A stretch of 64,000 nt of DNA from Alkalihalobacillus sp. TS-13 (GCF_019720915.1 NZ_JAHKSI010000001.1:2170001-2234000); one strand, 5' to 3'; shown: positions 37,621 through 47,803, numbered from the stretch's first letter. Notes: a model not told the origin generated them from the sequence alone. Numbers and translations: made by a program.

Positions 37621-38631
37621 TCAATACTCGATTTTCATATCGCCATGTTGGATGAAACCTTTTCTTCTCATCCATTCTGATAGTACTAGAGAGATGACAG
37701 CAGGTCCAATAAAGTGTAAGAACAAAACAATGAGTAACGTTTCATAAGTAAATCCCATTGTTCGAAACGTCATGATCTGTCCGACGAATCCACTTGTCCC
37801 CATGCCTGCACCTTCCGCAATATTTTCTGTAACCCAAATAACAGTACCGAACGGAGCGAGGATAATACCAGCAACTGTCGGCGGGATAAGTATGGCCGGT
37901 CTTTTAACAATATTCGCTACCTGGAGCATTGAAGTTCCAATACCTTGTGCGATCCAACCTCCCCACCCGTTTTCACGGAAACTGGCAGTTGCAAAACCGA
38001 CCATTTGTGCAGCACATCCGATGGTCGCTGCACCTGCTGCTAGTCCATCTAAGCCAAGCATGATTGCAATCGCTGCACTAGAGATCGGAGCAGTAAGTGC
38101 AAGTCCCATTAATGTTGCTACAAGAATTCCCATTATAAGCGGGCGCTGCTCCGTCGCCCACATGATCAGCGCTCCAAAGTTTTGCATGGCACTAGAAATC
38201 TGTGGACCGATGAATTTTGCGACAAGATAGCCGGTTGTCACAGTTACGAATGGAGTGACGATGATATCTACCTTCGTTCCCTTCGAAACCATTTTTCCAA
38301 ACTCCACTGCAAATAGAGCTGCTACATAACTTCCAGCCGGCCCTCCACCTAAAGCACTGCCAGCAGCCCCAGCAATGACTGCCGAAAACAGGACGAGCGG
38401 AGGTGCATTCAGACCATATGCGATTGCCACGCCAATGGCCGGTCCCATCAAACTCATTGTCAAACTGCCCATTTCAACGAAAAATGTGGAACCTGATACT
38501 TCACCAGCTGTCTGTAGAATAAGACCGATGATCAGCGAAGAAAAAAGCCCTAAAGCCATATAGCTCAGTGCTGTTACAAAATACGTATGTAACGATAATG
38601 AGACCCCTTTTCTCGTTAAAAATGATTTCAA
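37621..38631 (-). CDS. PTS IIC-like membrane permease (EIIC_2 family)
   Basis: 336 aa with about nine hydrophobic segments rich in Gly and Ala (GGGPAGSYVAALFAVEFGKMVSKGTKVDIIVTP). It resembles the PTS_EIIC_2 family, which lacks EIIA/EIIB partners nearby; none are seen here. TTG start eight bases after GGAGG. Substrate unknown. Confidence 0.82.
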   Translation of the reverse strand: MKSFLTRKGVSLSLHTYFVTALSYMALGLFSSLIIGLILQTAGEVSGSTFFVEMGSLTMSLMGPAIGVAIAYGLNAPPLVLFSAVIAGAAGSALGGGPAGSYVAALFAVEFGKMVSKGTKVDIIVTPFVTVTTGYLVAKFIGPQISSAMQNFGALIMWATEQRPLIMGILVATLMGLALTAPISSAAIAIMLGLDGLAAGAATIGCAAQMVGFATASFRENGWGGWIAQGIGTSMLQVANIVKRPAILIPPTVAGIILAPFGTVIWVTENIAEGAGMGTSGFVGQIMTFRTMGFTYETLLIVLFLHFIGPAVISLVLSEWMRRKGFIQHGDMKIEY

Positions 38632-38739
38632 AAGCTCTACCTCCGTTTTCTTGAACCCCTATCGACCCTTCGATGAGTTCAAAAGAATACTTGTTGCTAA
38701 TTGTGCTGATATAGAGATAAACGTAAACAAATAGCAGAA

Positions 38740-38817
38740 GAAATATGCGAGACTCCTGCGGGAAAGCAAGCTATACGAGACCCCGCAAGATTGCCCGTGG
38801 GAAACGAGTATATTTCC
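38740..38817 (+). repeat. Dispersed repeat family 1, copy 8 (minimal, type 2 arms)
   Basis: GAAATATGCGAGACTCCTGCGGG at the left pairs with the right end CCCGTGGGAAACGAGTATATTTC: GAAATAT/ATATTTC, ACTC/GAGT and CGGG/CCCG. It has the GAGACCCCGC core but a different arm sequence from type 1. It lies upstream of the chemoreceptor; 38818-39052 otherwise holds no recognised element. Confidence 0.8.
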
Positions 38818-39052
38818 AATTGTAGAAAACAACACTCTATACGATAACAGCCATTTACAAAATTCTATCGTAAAAGTATTAAAATTTTTCAACATACTAC
38901 GATAATAAAAGTAAGGATGACGTATGAGCTATTTTCTAATCTGCCCAAAGCAAGTCCAAACATTTCTTATGTCTCCATTATATACAAAGTAGTTTTGATA
39001 ATTAAAGCAGAGTAGTGAATAGCTGGTGCAGAGTGACCAAGGGGGAGAAAGC

Positions 39053-41200
39053 ATGCTGCAATTGCTCAAGGATAACCTACAGTTGTCCATCAAGAACAAA
39101 GTACGACTCATGTTGATCATGGCTGTAGTAGGGATTGTAATTTTATTCGCCTTTTCAATGTTCTACGTATTCATGACCCAGAATATGAACGACAAGCAAA
39201 ACCGTCTTCAACAACTTGCTACAGATACGATCTCGGTGAACAGTGAATTCGCGTATATCAGAAAGCTGGAACAGGAGTTTTTACGGACGAATCTTGAAGG
39301 TTCTTCTCAAGAGATTTCCACTAAACTCGCGGAGCTTCAGAAACAAATCGATACGATTCAAAACGAGAATGATCAATTTTCCGGTTCTTTTAAAGAAATC
39401 TCTAACGAAGTTGGTACATATGAATCTTCATTCGTAGATACTTCAAAGCTTGTTTCAGATATCGATAGTATGCAAGGGATCTTGACTGAAAAAGCAGATG
39501 ATTTAAGTAAGCTGTTAGGGTCGATAAATCCTAGATTATTGAATGAGTTCTATGAACTTCGCATATTGGAAAAGCAATATTTTCTTAGCGGGACATCAAC
39601 AGATGATAACCGTTATAACGATCAACTGGACGCTCTGAAGCAAGCAGTCCGTTCATCAGACGTAGAAGCTTCCCAAAAATCCGCCTTCAATTCCAGCTTA
39701 TTGGCTTATACGAGCGCAATGGAGACAGTAAAAGGATACGAAGGACAGATTCAACAAACCGTCGTTGATTTTGAGGAAATAGGAATGAACCTCCAAAAGA
39801 CCATTGAGTCGGTTGAAAAGAACGTCATAACGGAAACCCAAAGCTTAAGCGCCGATCAAAAGCGCTTAGGAACAATCCTGTTATGGACGTTGATTATCCT
39901 TAGCTTGATTATTTTAGCTGCAATCGGAACGTTAGGATTCTGGCTGACTAGAACGATCACCTCATCAATCACTTCCTTAAAAGAAGGAGCGACTGTCATT
40001 GGGGAGGGGCATCTCGGACATCGTGTAAACGTTGAACAAAACGATGAAATGGGCGAACTCGCAAATACATTCAACATGATGGCTGAAAAGATGCAAAAAG
40101 CGATGCAAGAAGTGAACACTGCTTCAGAACAGCTCTCATCTTCATCCCAACACCTTGCAGCTATATCAGAAGAAACGACGGCGCAGACAGAAGAAGTCAA
40201 TGAAGCGATTCAACAGGTTTCCGCTGGTGCTCAAGTTCAAGCGGACCATTTATATGAAAGTACAGAATTGATTTCCCAGGTGACTGTATCCATTGATGAA
40301 ACAGCTAAATACAGCCTGCAAATCAGTAAAGATTCACAGGCTACCGAGGAAGAAGGAAAAGAAGGTCTGAAGATTGTAGAGAATCTCGGTAAAAGTTCAG
40401 ATGAATTCCTTGGTCTTGCGAACCATTTGATCCACCAGGTACAAGAAGCAAATCAACATTCACAGCAAATCGGATCGATTGTCGATACAATCAAAGATAT
40501 TGCTGGGAGTACCGACTTACTTGCGTTGAATGCAGCAATCGAGTCCGCAAGAGCTGGAGATGCCGGCAGAGGATTCGCTGTTGTCGCACAGGAAGTCCGT
40601 AAACTAGCAGAACGGTCGAAATCAGAAGCACAAAACATCTATAAACTCATCACATTAATGTCTGAGCAAATGGAAAAGCTTTCGAATGAAGCGGAACAAT
40701 TCGATCATTATCGGACCGAGCAGCAAACTTCAGTCGACCGTACAAAGCAAGCATTCACAAAAATCGTTGATAACGTTACAGGAATCAACGCTCGGATCCA
40801 ACAAGTACGTGATGCGATCAGTGAAGTGCAAGGATCTAACTCAGCGCTATCAGAAAAACTGCAAGAGGTTAGCGCGATTTCACAAGAATCTGTTGCTGCT
40901 TCAGAACAAGTAAGTGCTTCAAGTATCCATCAAAAGGAAGCGATCAATGAAGTGAATAATGCTGCAAACGAGCTTCAGGATATCGCTATACTTCTTCAAG
41001 AGGAAGTTGGTCAATTCAACTTGATCAGCGAAAATCTCGAATCCGAAAATATTCTGGAATTTAATGAAGAATCTGATTGGATGGATGACGAAGAACACGA
41101 AGCAGAGCATGATTTTAAAGATGAAGCTGCAGTCGCAGAGGAACCATCTTTTGAAGAAGATTCTTATACGTCAGAAAACAACAGTGAAGAACACAAATAA
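39053..41200 (+). CDS. Methyl-accepting chemotaxis protein
   Basis: 715 aa. Two membrane helices (residues 17-41 and about 275-300) enclose an extracytoplasmic sensor of about 230 residues with a helical-bundle pattern. A HAMP domain and an MCP signalling domain with hairpin tip [20 protein letters not shown] follow. The tip has STD where most have QTN. A strongly acidic tail of about 50 residues ends the protein. ATG 39053 follows GGGGGAGAAAGC. Single gene. Ligand unknown. Confidence 0.93.
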   Translation: MLQLLKDNLQLSIKNKVRLMLIMAVVGIVILFAFSMFYVFMTQNMNDKQNRLQQLATDTISVNSEFAYIRKLEQEFLRTNLEGSSQEISTKLAELQKQIDTIQNENDQFSGSFKEISNEVGTYESSFVDTSKLVSDIDSMQGILTEKADDLSKLLGSINPRLLNEFYELRILEKQYFLSGTSTDDNRYNDQLDALKQAVRSSDVEASQKSAFNSSLLAYTSAMETVKGYEGQIQQTVVDFEEIGMNLQKTIESVEKNVITETQSLSADQKRLGTILLWTLIILSLIILAAIGTLGFWLTRTITSSITSLKEGATVIGEGHLGHRVNVEQNDEMGELANTFNMMAEKMQKAMQEVNTASEQLSSSSQHLAAISEETTAQTEEVNEAIQQVSAGAQVQADHLYESTELISQVTVSIDETAKYSLQISKDSQATEEEGKEGLKIVENLGKSSDEFLGLANHLIHQVQEANQHSQQIGSIVDTIKDIAGSTDLLALNAAIESARAGDAGRGFAVVAQEVRKLAERSKSEAQNIYKLITLMSEQMEKLSNEAEQFDHYRTEQQTSVDRTKQAFTKIVDNVTGINARIQQVRDAISEVQGSNSALSEKLQEVSAISQESVAASEQVSASSIHQKEAINEVNNAANELQDIAILLQEEVGQFNLISENLESENILEFNEESDWMDDEEHEAEHDFKDEAAVAEEPSFEEDSYTSENNSEEHK

Positions 41201-41207
41201 TAGATTA

Positions 41208-41243
41208 CGGGCTCAACACAATCATGTGCGATGAGCCCTTTTT
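41208..41243 (+). terminator. Chemoreceptor gene terminator
   Basis: GGGCTCA / TGAGCCC stem followed by TTTTT. Confidence 0.85.
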
Positions 41244-41412
41244 CCTTGTAAAAAAGGTTAAACCTCACTTTTAGAATGAGTTTTTTCACCTTTATTGGTT
41301 TAGAAATGGGTTTCAACGAGCTTCCACTTGAAGTTGCTGGCTGAGCAATTATCTACAAAAACAAGGAATTACCTACAATTCCCTAATCATCCCAATACTG
41401 CTCAGCACGCTC

Positions 41413-42414
41413 CTACCAGTTTCCTTTATGGTCAGTGTGCTGTTGGTGTTCCCTGAATGTTTTGGAAAAGTGGTGTTCTCCAGACCCATCCGCTTTGACG
41501 ACAAAGAAGTAGTAATCATGATCTTTTGGTTTCAAACTAGCTTCTAATGATTGTTTCCCTGGGTTACCAATCGGTCCTGGAGGAAGTCCTTCATTGGTAT
41601 AAGTGTTATAAGGGCTATCCACCTCCAAGTCCTTATACAGAAGACGTTCCTTCGGTTTATCAAGCACATATTGCACCGTTGCACAAGATTGCAGCTTCCA
41701 TCCATCTTTCATTCGGTTTTGGAAGACCCTAGCAATCAACTCCCTTTCTTTTTCAACCACCGCTTCCTTTTCCACAATTGAAGCCAACGTGACCCATTGC
41801 ATCAAATCATGCTTTGAATCTGGATCAAGTTCTTTATGTACTTGTTCAAACCGATCCAGCATTCTCTCAATAACCTCCCCTGGAGAAATCCCTTCTTTAA
41901 AATAATAGGTATCCGGAAATAAGTACCCCTCTAATTTGTATTTGATATCTTTTTCATTCTTCAATTTTTGGATAAGTGGATGTTTGATTCCTTCTCCCGT
42001 TTTTGCGTGTTTTAAAAATTCAGCTTGAGTCGTTATCCCCTTTTTCTCCAGTCTCGCCGCGATTTGTTCAATAGTGAAACCTTCAGGAAAGGTGACTTCA
42101 ATTCCTTTTTCAAGCGGCGCTGTTACTAACTCTTTGTAAAGTTCAGGGACAGATTGTGTACTTGATACCTGATGCTTTCCAATCTTTACCTGCCCATCAA
42201 GATCGTTCAGCTTCCCATACAACAAGAAAAAGGTTTTATTTTTGATCAGGGATTCGGCATGCATTTGTTCAGCTACATCTTGCAAAGATTGTCCTTCGTT
42301 TACCGTGATCACCTTTTGCTTTTCATGCCAAAATGGAGTAGCTTCATAAACTACCCAAATGCAAAGTGCTATTGCTATTATCGTCGATATAAAAAGCACG
42401 TTCCGCCTTTTCAT
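41413..42414 (-). CDS. MltG-like endolytic murein transglycosylase
   Basis: 333 aa. One N-terminal membrane helix (LFISTIIAIALCIWVVY), a LysM-like segment (VNEGQSLQDVAEQM) and the YceG domain with catalytic Glu215 in ASIVEKEA. NEGLPPGPIGNPG near the end is the family hallmark. It cuts nascent glycan strands at the membrane. B. subtilis carries its MltG (YrrL) elsewhere, so this may be a paralogue. Divergent from ytoQ. Confidence 0.9.
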   Translation of the reverse strand: MKRRNVLFISTIIAIALCIWVVYEATPFWHEKQKVITVNEGQSLQDVAEQMHAESLIKNKTFFLLYGKLNDLDGQVKIGKHQVSSTQSVPELYKELVTAPLEKGIEVTFPEGFTIEQIAARLEKKGITTQAEFLKHAKTGEGIKHPLIQKLKNEKDIKYKLEGYLFPDTYYFKEGISPGEVIERMLDRFEQVHKELDPDSKHDLMQWVTLASIVEKEAVVEKERELIARVFQNRMKDGWKLQSCATVQYVLDKPKERLLYKDLEVDSPYNTYTNEGLPPGPIGNPGKQSLEASLKPKDHDYYFFVVKADGSGEHHFSKTFREHQQHTDHKGNW

Positions 42415-42545
42415 ATGATAACCTCAGTTTCTAGTCTCAGACTTCAGCTTTCCCTTATTGTCTTTCCACCATTCAAGCGAATTACAGGAATTTTTCAGAA
42501 TGCTCATGTTATTATAATGATAGATTCAAAACAAGGAGTGATACA

Positions 42546-42992
42546 GTGAATTTAACAGTATACCTAGCAGGACAGATCCATGATAACTGGCGGGATGAGT
42601 TGAAACAGAAGGCTGAAAATAAGAACTTGCCGATCACGTTCGTGAATCCGATGACCAACCACAGTCGTTCAGATGACATTGGTGAGGAGATTTTAGGTGA
42701 ACAACCAGATAAAATCATTAAAGATGATAAAGCTTCTGATTTCAATAATTTGCGGACAGAGATTCTGCTTTCGAAATCAGACGTGGTTCTGGCGTTTTTC
42801 GGCGAAAGCTATAAACAATGGAATACCGCGATGGACGCTTCAACTGCGCTAGCTTTAAATAAACCGCTTATCCTTGTACGAGACGGATCATTACATCATG
42901 CCTTGAAGGAGTTATCGAACAAAGCGACTGTGACTGTCGAAAACTTCGATCAAGCCATTCAAGCCCTCTCATATGTGTTTGAAGAGGAATAA
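42546..42992 (+). CDS. ytoQ: YtoQ-family protein
   Basis: 148 aa, nucleoside 2-deoxyribosyltransferase-like family (VYLAGQIHDNWRDEL, DVVLAFFGESYKQWNTAMDA). Catalytic role is not established for YtoQ. GTG start with AAGGAG seven bases upstream. The next plus-strand terminator is beyond a dispersed repeat. Confidence 0.92.
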   Translation: MNLTVYLAGQIHDNWRDELKQKAENKNLPITFVNPMTNHSRSDDIGEEILGEQPDKIIKDDKASDFNNLRTEILLSKSDVVLAFFGESYKQWNTAMDASTALALNKPLILVRDGSLHHALKELSNKATVTVENFDQAIQALSYVFEEE

Positions 42993-43028
42993 CTTAGCGG
43001 TTTTCGCATAGATTGTTGTTTTTGAGTT

Positions 43029-43512
43029 TGGAAATATACTCGCTTTCCGCGGGCAAACGAAAAGCGGGAGCGACCCGGTTAGGCACGCAGGTCACTGGAA
43101 AACGGACGAGGAGGCTCGAACCAAAAAAGACTTGGTTCTGCGTGGGCTCACTCATAAGGATGTCAATCAATGTGTTGCCGCCGCGGGAAGTTTGAAGCGA
43201 TCCAAGTGACTGGTCGCTGAGCTAGACATCACTTCCCTGTATTAACCCACTTCCGCAAGCCTCCTCACTTGCACAGGATCTCAACACAAAAATGAAATCA
43301 TTTCCGTGTCTGCGATGAGAATTCTTAGAAGCTTTCCTTCTGCTGGCTTCGACGTTCACAATAGGACGTACTTGTACAGGATGTACTGACTTCGACGTTC
43401 ACCATAGGAAGTGGTGGTATTTAGTCGAAGTTCATTATTATAGTCAAAGATCCTTTTAAAGAGGGTGGGGTCTCGCTTAGTTTGCTATCCCGCAGGAGTC
43501 TGGCATATTTCC
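43029..43512 (-). repeat. Dispersed repeat family 1, copy 9 (long, type 2 arms)
   Basis: Left arm GGAAATATACTCGC and right arm GAGTCTGGCATATTTCC pair, as in the copy at 38740. The interior matches long type 1 copies (GAACCAAAAAAG, GGATCCAAGTGAC-type, CGACGTTCACC). It also carries an extra block with TAGGACGTACTTGTACAGGATG shared with the copy at 50761. Confidence 0.88.
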
Positions 43513-43558
43513 ACTGTCATAAGAATTCAGCAAGCAACAAACTACTTTTTATAGAGGT

Positions 43559-43587
43559 AGGACTGACGGGCGTCAGTCCTCTTTTTT
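43559..43587 (+). terminator. Terminator downstream of ytoQ
   Basis: AGGACTGACG / CGTCAGTCCT perfect stem and T run. It lies after the repeat at 43029-43512. Confidence 0.85.
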
Positions 43588-43636
43588 GCAGTTTACTAGA
43601 CTTTGAAGAGAAATACTAAAACTTGTTTAATCAATA

Positions 43637-43663
43637 GGAAAAGGAGCTGAATGGTTCAGCTCC
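43637..43663 (-). terminator. yjjX terminator
   Basis: GGAGCTGAA / TTCAGCTCC stem with minus-strand TTTTCC. Confidence 0.8.
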
Positions 43664-43673
43664 CTCTTGTGGT

Positions 43674-44180
43674 TCATTCTTGATAATACTGATATTGACC
43701 GACCAAAAGCCGGACGATGTGGGCGAACATCTCTCCACGTGTGATCCATCCATCAGTGAAAACACCGATAGCACCCTCTTGCGTCCGCACATCTCTCTTG
43801 TTCGTATACTCAGCCATAACGTCCCCTAGCTCTATACCTGAGCGAACTGGCTCACTGATCTCTTTGGGCAGAAGGATCTTCGCGCCACTCGCTACATAGG
43901 TAATTTGCGCTTCGGTAACAAGTGCACCCCAGTTACAGAGAAAAAGACCGTCGGGAGTATCGACTACCCCGCCTTCCAATCCGATTCCAAGCTCGAAACC
44001 GGAATCAACACAGGCTTTAGCCCGGTTCACAGCCCCTTTTCGAGTTTCCGCATCTGAAAAGGGCTGAGCTGACACTTGGGATGGCACCTTAATGCCTTCC
44101 ACCTGCCAATTGAGAGTCTCAACAACCGATTCCACTGCTTGAACCTTAGCAGGGTTCTTAGATCCAATCGCTACAATCAC
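43674..44180 (-). CDS. YjjX-like inosine/xanthosine triphosphatase (DUF84)
   Basis: 168 aa. IVAIGSKNPAKVQAVE at the N-terminus and GIGLEGGV in the middle mark the DUF84/YjjX family, which removes non-canonical purine NTPs. GTG 44180 lies eight bases after GGGGAGG and fits the family N-terminus. The longer frame to 44270 runs through a palindrome and should not be counted. Follows the M42 gene. Confidence 0.87.
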   Translation of the reverse strand: MIVAIGSKNPAKVQAVESVVETLNWQVEGIKVPSQVSAQPFSDAETRKGAVNRAKACVDSGFELGIGLEGGVVDTPDGLFLCNWGALVTEAQITYVASGAKILLPKEISEPVRSGIELGDVMAEYTNKRDVRTQEGAIGVFTDGWITRGEMFAHIVRLLVGQYQYYQE

Positions 44181-44201
44181 ACAAACACCCTCCCCATCCT
44201 T

Positions 44202-44263
44202 GGTGCCAGGTACACTTTCAAAGTCCTTGTGTCCCAACGGTTTCAAAATGGTGCCTGGCACCC
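44202..44263. repeat. GGTGCCAGG palindrome between the M42 and yjjX genes
   Basis: GGTGCCAGGTACAC..TTT pairs with AAAATGGTGCCTGGCACC around a loop of about 25 bases. The arms resemble those in the long terminator after acuC and the hairpin after ytxH. Confidence 0.65.
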
Positions 44264-44275
44264 GCTTCAATTTGA

Positions 44276-45346
44276 TTAATCGTAGATGATTTGGTCTACT
44301 GTGGATTTGTCAGAGGACTTGACTAATTTGACAAGCAGTTCTTTGGCGGCTGCATAGTCATCCACGTGAATTATTGATGCTGCAGTATGGATGTAACGAG
44401 AGCATATCCCGACTACCGCAGAAGGCACACCTTCGTTAGAAATATGTACGCTGCCTGCATCTGTTCCACCTTGTGAGATGAAATACTGATATGGAATATC
44501 ATTTGATTCTGCTGTATCGAGTATGAAATCGCGAATTCCTTTATGGGTCACCATCGTACGATCGAGTATCCGTAACAACGCACCCTTACCCAGCTGGCCA
44601 AAGGCTTCTTTATCGCCATTGGAATCATTTGCAGGGCTTGCATCCAATGCGTAGAAGATATCTGGTTGAATCAGGTTTGCCGCTGTTTTCGATCCGCGCA
44701 AGCCAACCTCCTCTTGGACGGTCGCTCCAGAATAGAGGGTGTTCGGCAATTCTTCACCTTGTAATTCTTTCATCAATTCAACTGCAAGCCCGACACCATA
44801 ACGGTTATCCCAGGCTTTCGCTAAAATCTTCTTCTTATTCGCCATCGGTGTGAACGGACAGATCGGCACGATTTGCTGCCCTGGACGCACTCCGATCGAT
44901 TCAGCATCTTCTCTGTCATCCGCACCGATATCGATGTACATATGCTTCAATGGCATCGGTTTCGAGCGCTGGGATTCCTCAAGTAAATGAGGCGGTGTCG
45001 ATCCGATCACGCCGATGACCGGTCCATTATCCGTCATGACCTGAACGCGTTGTGCCAACAAGACCTGGCTCCACCAGCCACCTAATGTCTCGAACTTCAG
45101 CATCCCGTTCTTTGTAATCTTGCTCACCATGAAACCGACTTCGTCCATGTGGCCAGCTACCATGATCTTTGGTCCATCTTCTTTTCCTTTTTTCACGCCA
45201 AAAATACTACCGAGCTTGTCCTGGATAATTTCATCCGACACAGGCTCAAGCTGACTACGGACATACTTCCTTACATCGTGCTCAAACCCCGGAGCACCTT
45301 GTAATTCTGTTAAAGTTTGAAATAGCTGTAAGGTTTCTTCCTTCAT
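44276..45346 (-). CDS. ytoP: M42-family glutamyl/leucyl aminopeptidase YtoP
   Basis: 356 aa co-catalytic metallopeptidase. Metal and catalytic residues are in [33 protein letters not shown] and SRYIHTAAS, all present. ATG 45346 follows GGAAGGGAG; the upstream in-frame start lacks a site. Tetrahedral assemblies of this family trim peptides in the cytoplasm. Confidence 0.92.
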   Translation of the reverse strand: MKEETLQLFQTLTELQGAPGFEHDVRKYVRSQLEPVSDEIIQDKLGSIFGVKKGKEDGPKIMVAGHMDEVGFMVSKITKNGMLKFETLGGWWSQVLLAQRVQVMTDNGPVIGVIGSTPPHLLEESQRSKPMPLKHMYIDIGADDREDAESIGVRPGQQIVPICPFTPMANKKKILAKAWDNRYGVGLAVELMKELQGEELPNTLYSGATVQEEVGLRGSKTAANLIQPDIFYALDASPANDSNGDKEAFGQLGKGALLRILDRTMVTHKGIRDFILDTAESNDIPYQYFISQGGTDAGSVHISNEGVPSAVVGICSRYIHTAASIIHVDDYAAAKELLVKLVKSSDKSTVDQIIYD

Positions 45347-45412
45347 GATTTCTCCCTTCCATTGCCAGAAAATTTTCACCAATCCTATTGTAACGTAACT
45401 TTAAAAGGACCG

Positions 45413-46096
45413 CTACACACGAGGTTTCTTAGCATATGGAATCGGATCTTCAGCACCTGCTTCATCAAATCCTTTTAACCGAAGTAGGCAGCTATCGCAT
45501 TCACCACATGCCACTTCTTCACCAAGGTAACAAGAAGTTGTCAGCTCATAAGGAACACCTAAACGGAGTCCTTCTTCAATCGTTTCCTTCTTAGTCATTT
45601 GAATCAATGGAACTTCGATTTCAAACTGACCACCTGTTGCACCTGTTTTTGTCGCTAGATTGACAGTTTCATTCATGCTTTGGATGAATTCAGGTCTGCA
45701 ATCTGGATAACCGCTATAATCGACTGCTGAGACACCGATGTAGATCGCTTCTGCTCCAATCACTTCTGCATAAGCACTTGCGAGCGCAAGAAAAATCATA
45801 TTCCGAGCCGGGACATAGGTTGATGGAATATCTTCGTCTACGCCCCCCTGTCTGACCTCGATTGAATCATCCGTCAACGCGCTTCCACCGATCTGCTGCA
45901 GAAAGCTTACATCAACAATCCGATGTTCAGGAGCGTTAAAAAATGCTGCTACTTTTTCAGCCTGCTCTACTTCACGGTTATGGCGCTGGCCGTAATGGAA
46001 CGTAATCGGATAAAGTTCGTACCCCTTTTCTTTCGCAATCCCCATGCAGGTTGTACTATCCAAACCTCCACTTAAAACAACGACTCCCTTTTTCAT
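45413..46096 (-). CDS. queC: 7-cyano-7-deazaguanine synthase
   Basis: ATP-dependent conversion of 7-carboxy-7-deazaguanine to preQ0. PP-loop VVLSGGLDSTT and the zinc site CYLGEEVACGECDSC are intact; 227 aa. ATG 46096 has GAGGAG seven bases upstream, inside the end of queE. Third gene of queD-queE-queC. Confidence 0.96.
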   Translation of the reverse strand: MKKGVVVLSGGLDSTTCMGIAKEKGYELYPITFHYGQRHNREVEQAEKVAAFFNAPEHRIVDVSFLQQIGGSALTDDSIEVRQGGVDEDIPSTYVPARNMIFLALASAYAEVIGAEAIYIGVSAVDYSGYPDCRPEFIQSMNETVNLATKTGATGGQFEIEVPLIQMTKKETIEEGLRLGVPYELTTSCYLGEEVACGECDSCLLRLKGFDEAGAEDPIPYAKKPRV

Positions 46097-46098
46097 CG

Positions 46099-46830
46099 TC
46101 AAACTCCTCTCTGATCCGGGTGCCAGATAACTTTGTGCATCTGTAAGCTGAGCTTCACATCCGGAAGCGGTTCTGTTAGTATTTTTTCAACTAGTTTTTG
46201 CGGTGGCATCGTTTCCCAGACAGGACTATATAGCACTTGCCCTGACTTGTGATGTTCCTTAACGACAGATGTCGCCACTTTAAAGTCCTCATCATCCCCG
46301 ATCACGAATTTGATTTCATCTTGAGGTTTAAGGATTTCAAAATTACTATAAATCATCCGATCCATTTCCCCGGAATCCGGAAGCTTGAAATCCATGATGA
46401 AACGCGCTTTTGTCCCTACTGCTTCATTCTCGACACGCAGCGTTTCAAATTGTTCCAAATCAATTGCGCCGTTCGTTTCAATATGCACATCCTTAATCTT
46501 CTCTAACTCACACATTGCCACAAGAAGAGCTGCCGACTTTTTCCCATGAATCAAGGGTTCGCCACCTGTAAAACAAATTCTGTGACTTGAGAAGGTTTTG
46601 ATCTTTTCTATGATTTGGTTGATTGTCGCTTTGTACTCTTCCTTAGCCGGTGCATAGCTGTATGTGGTATCACACCATGTGCAACGAAGGTTACAGTGGA
46701 ATACCCGGACAAAAACCGTCGGAAAACCAGCCATGCTCCCTTCTCCTTCAACAGTCTCAAAAATTTCGACCATAGGAAGCTCCCATTCCATATATTCCGT
46801 TTTATCTGGAATTATTATCTGTTTAGTCAT
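46099..46830 (-). CDS. queE: 7-carboxy-7-deazaguanine synthase (radical SAM)
   Basis: 243 aa. The CX3CX2C motif HCNLRCTWCDTTY binds the 4Fe-4S cluster; ETVEGEGSMAGFPTVFVR precedes it. It rearranges the carboxytetrahydropterin from QueD. The insert between strand 1 and the core differs from B. subtilis QueE. Overlaps queD by eight bases. Confidence 0.94.
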   Translation of the reverse strand: MTKQIIIPDKTEYMEWELPMVEIFETVEGEGSMAGFPTVFVRVFHCNLRCTWCDTTYSYAPAKEEYKATINQIIEKIKTFSSHRICFTGGEPLIHGKKSAALLVAMCELEKIKDVHIETNGAIDLEQFETLRVENEAVGTKARFIMDFKLPDSGEMDRMIYSNFEILKPQDEIKFVIGDDEDFKVATSVVKEHHKSGQVLYSPVWETMPPQKLVEKILTEPLPDVKLSLQMHKVIWHPDQRGV

Positions 46831-47293
46831 TTTCCATCCACTCTCGTTTCAATGTTGCATAACTTGTTGGAGTTTCGTATAGTTTCAACTCCTCGATCCT
46901 CGTTCCCCGTTCATGATAGTGTGTCTTTAGACGCTTCTCCAGCTGCTCCCAGATCCATACGATCATGTTTTCAGCCGTTGTGTTCATATTCGGTAATACC
47001 TCGTTTAAATAACGATGGTCCAGTTTCAAATCAATTTCCTCTTTAAAAATTTGCTTGATTTCACCGAAGTCGATCGTCAATCCGATATTGTCCACATAAC
47101 CGCTGATGGTGATGACCAGTTTGTACGTGTGGCCGTGAAGGCTTTTGCATTTCCCTTCATAGCAGTGCAAGTGGTGTGCGGCATCGAATGTGAATTCTTT
47201 CGTGACAGCTACACGCTTATGGTGATATTTCAACTCATTACGTTGTATATCTTCGTCAATCCGCTCCACTTTCTTCGGAATTTGAAAGTCCAT
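46823..47293 (-). CDS. queD: 6-carboxytetrahydropterin synthase
   Basis: 156 aa. FTFDAAHHLHCYEGKCKSLHG holds the zinc histidines and the catalytic Cys. A 25-residue polar N-terminal extension precedes the core. First step from dihydroneopterin triphosphate in queuosine synthesis. First gene of the operon; no preQ1 riboswitch was seen in 47294-47368. Confidence 0.94.
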   Translation of the reverse strand: MDFQIPKKVERIDEDIQRNELKYHHKRVAVTKEFTFDAAHHLHCYEGKCKSLHGHTYKLVITISGYVDNIGLTIDFGEIKQIFKEEIDLKLDHRYLNEVLPNMNTTAENMIVWIWEQLEKRLKTHYHERGTRIEELKLYETPTSYATLKREWMEND

Positions 47294-47368
47294 ATCATCC
47301 GACCTCCTTTTCGTGTTGTTGTATAATGATTAAGGTTATTAAAATCTTTGTATCATTTAAACTTCTTT

Positions 47369-47795
47369 TACGAAATTAACGACACTGCGGGATAAGCGAG
47401 CCAAGCGAGACCGCGTACTCATTAAAAGGACTTCGACTAAAAGCCACCACGGTCGAAGCCAGCAGAAGGAAAGCTTCTGAGAATTCTCATCGCAGACACG
47501 AAAATGATTTCATTTTTGTGTTGAGATCCTGTGCAAGTAAGGAGGCTTGCGGAAGTGGGTTAGTACAGGGAAATGATGTCTAGCTCAGTCTAGCTCATCG
47601 ACCAGTCACTTGGATCACTTCAAACTTCCTGTGGCGGTCGACACATTGATTGACACCCTTATGAGTGAACCCACACAGAACCAAGTTTTTGTTTGGTTCG
47701 AGCCTCCTCGTCCGTTTTCCAGTGACCTTCGTAACTAATCGGGTCGCTTCCGCTTTTCGGTTACCCGCGGAAAGGGAGTGAGTTTGGCAAAATAA
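47369..47795 (+). repeat. Dispersed repeat family 1, copy 10 (long)
   Basis: Left arm TTACGAAATTAACGACACTGCGGG, right arm CCCGCGGAAAGGGAGTGAG. Contains CTTCGACTAAAAGCCACC, GAATTCTCATCGCAGACACG, GATCACTTCAAACTTCC and the GAACCAAG hairpin. A local duplication of GTCTAGCTCA occurs near 47579. It is upstream of queD. Confidence 0.88.
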
Positions 47796-47803
47796 AGAAA
47801 AAA

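Noticed and set aside
38880-39052. Sigma-D promoter before the chemoreceptor
   Set aside because: TAAA and a GCCGATAT-like box could not be placed at the right spacing with acceptable matches.
43013-43195. Frame inside repeat copy 9 (and similar frames in copies at 2011-2220, 22604, 63743)
   Set aside because: These frames arise from repeat or shadow sequence, have no binding sites and differ among copies.
44181-44270. N-terminal extension of the YjjX-like frame up to 44270
   Set aside because: The extension runs through the GGTGCC palindrome and is unlike the family N-terminus; GTG 44180 has a good ribosome binding site.
47294-47368. Possible preQ1 riboswitch before queD
   Set aside because: No preQ1 aptamer pattern found; the stretch is short and AT-rich before the dispersed repeat begins.
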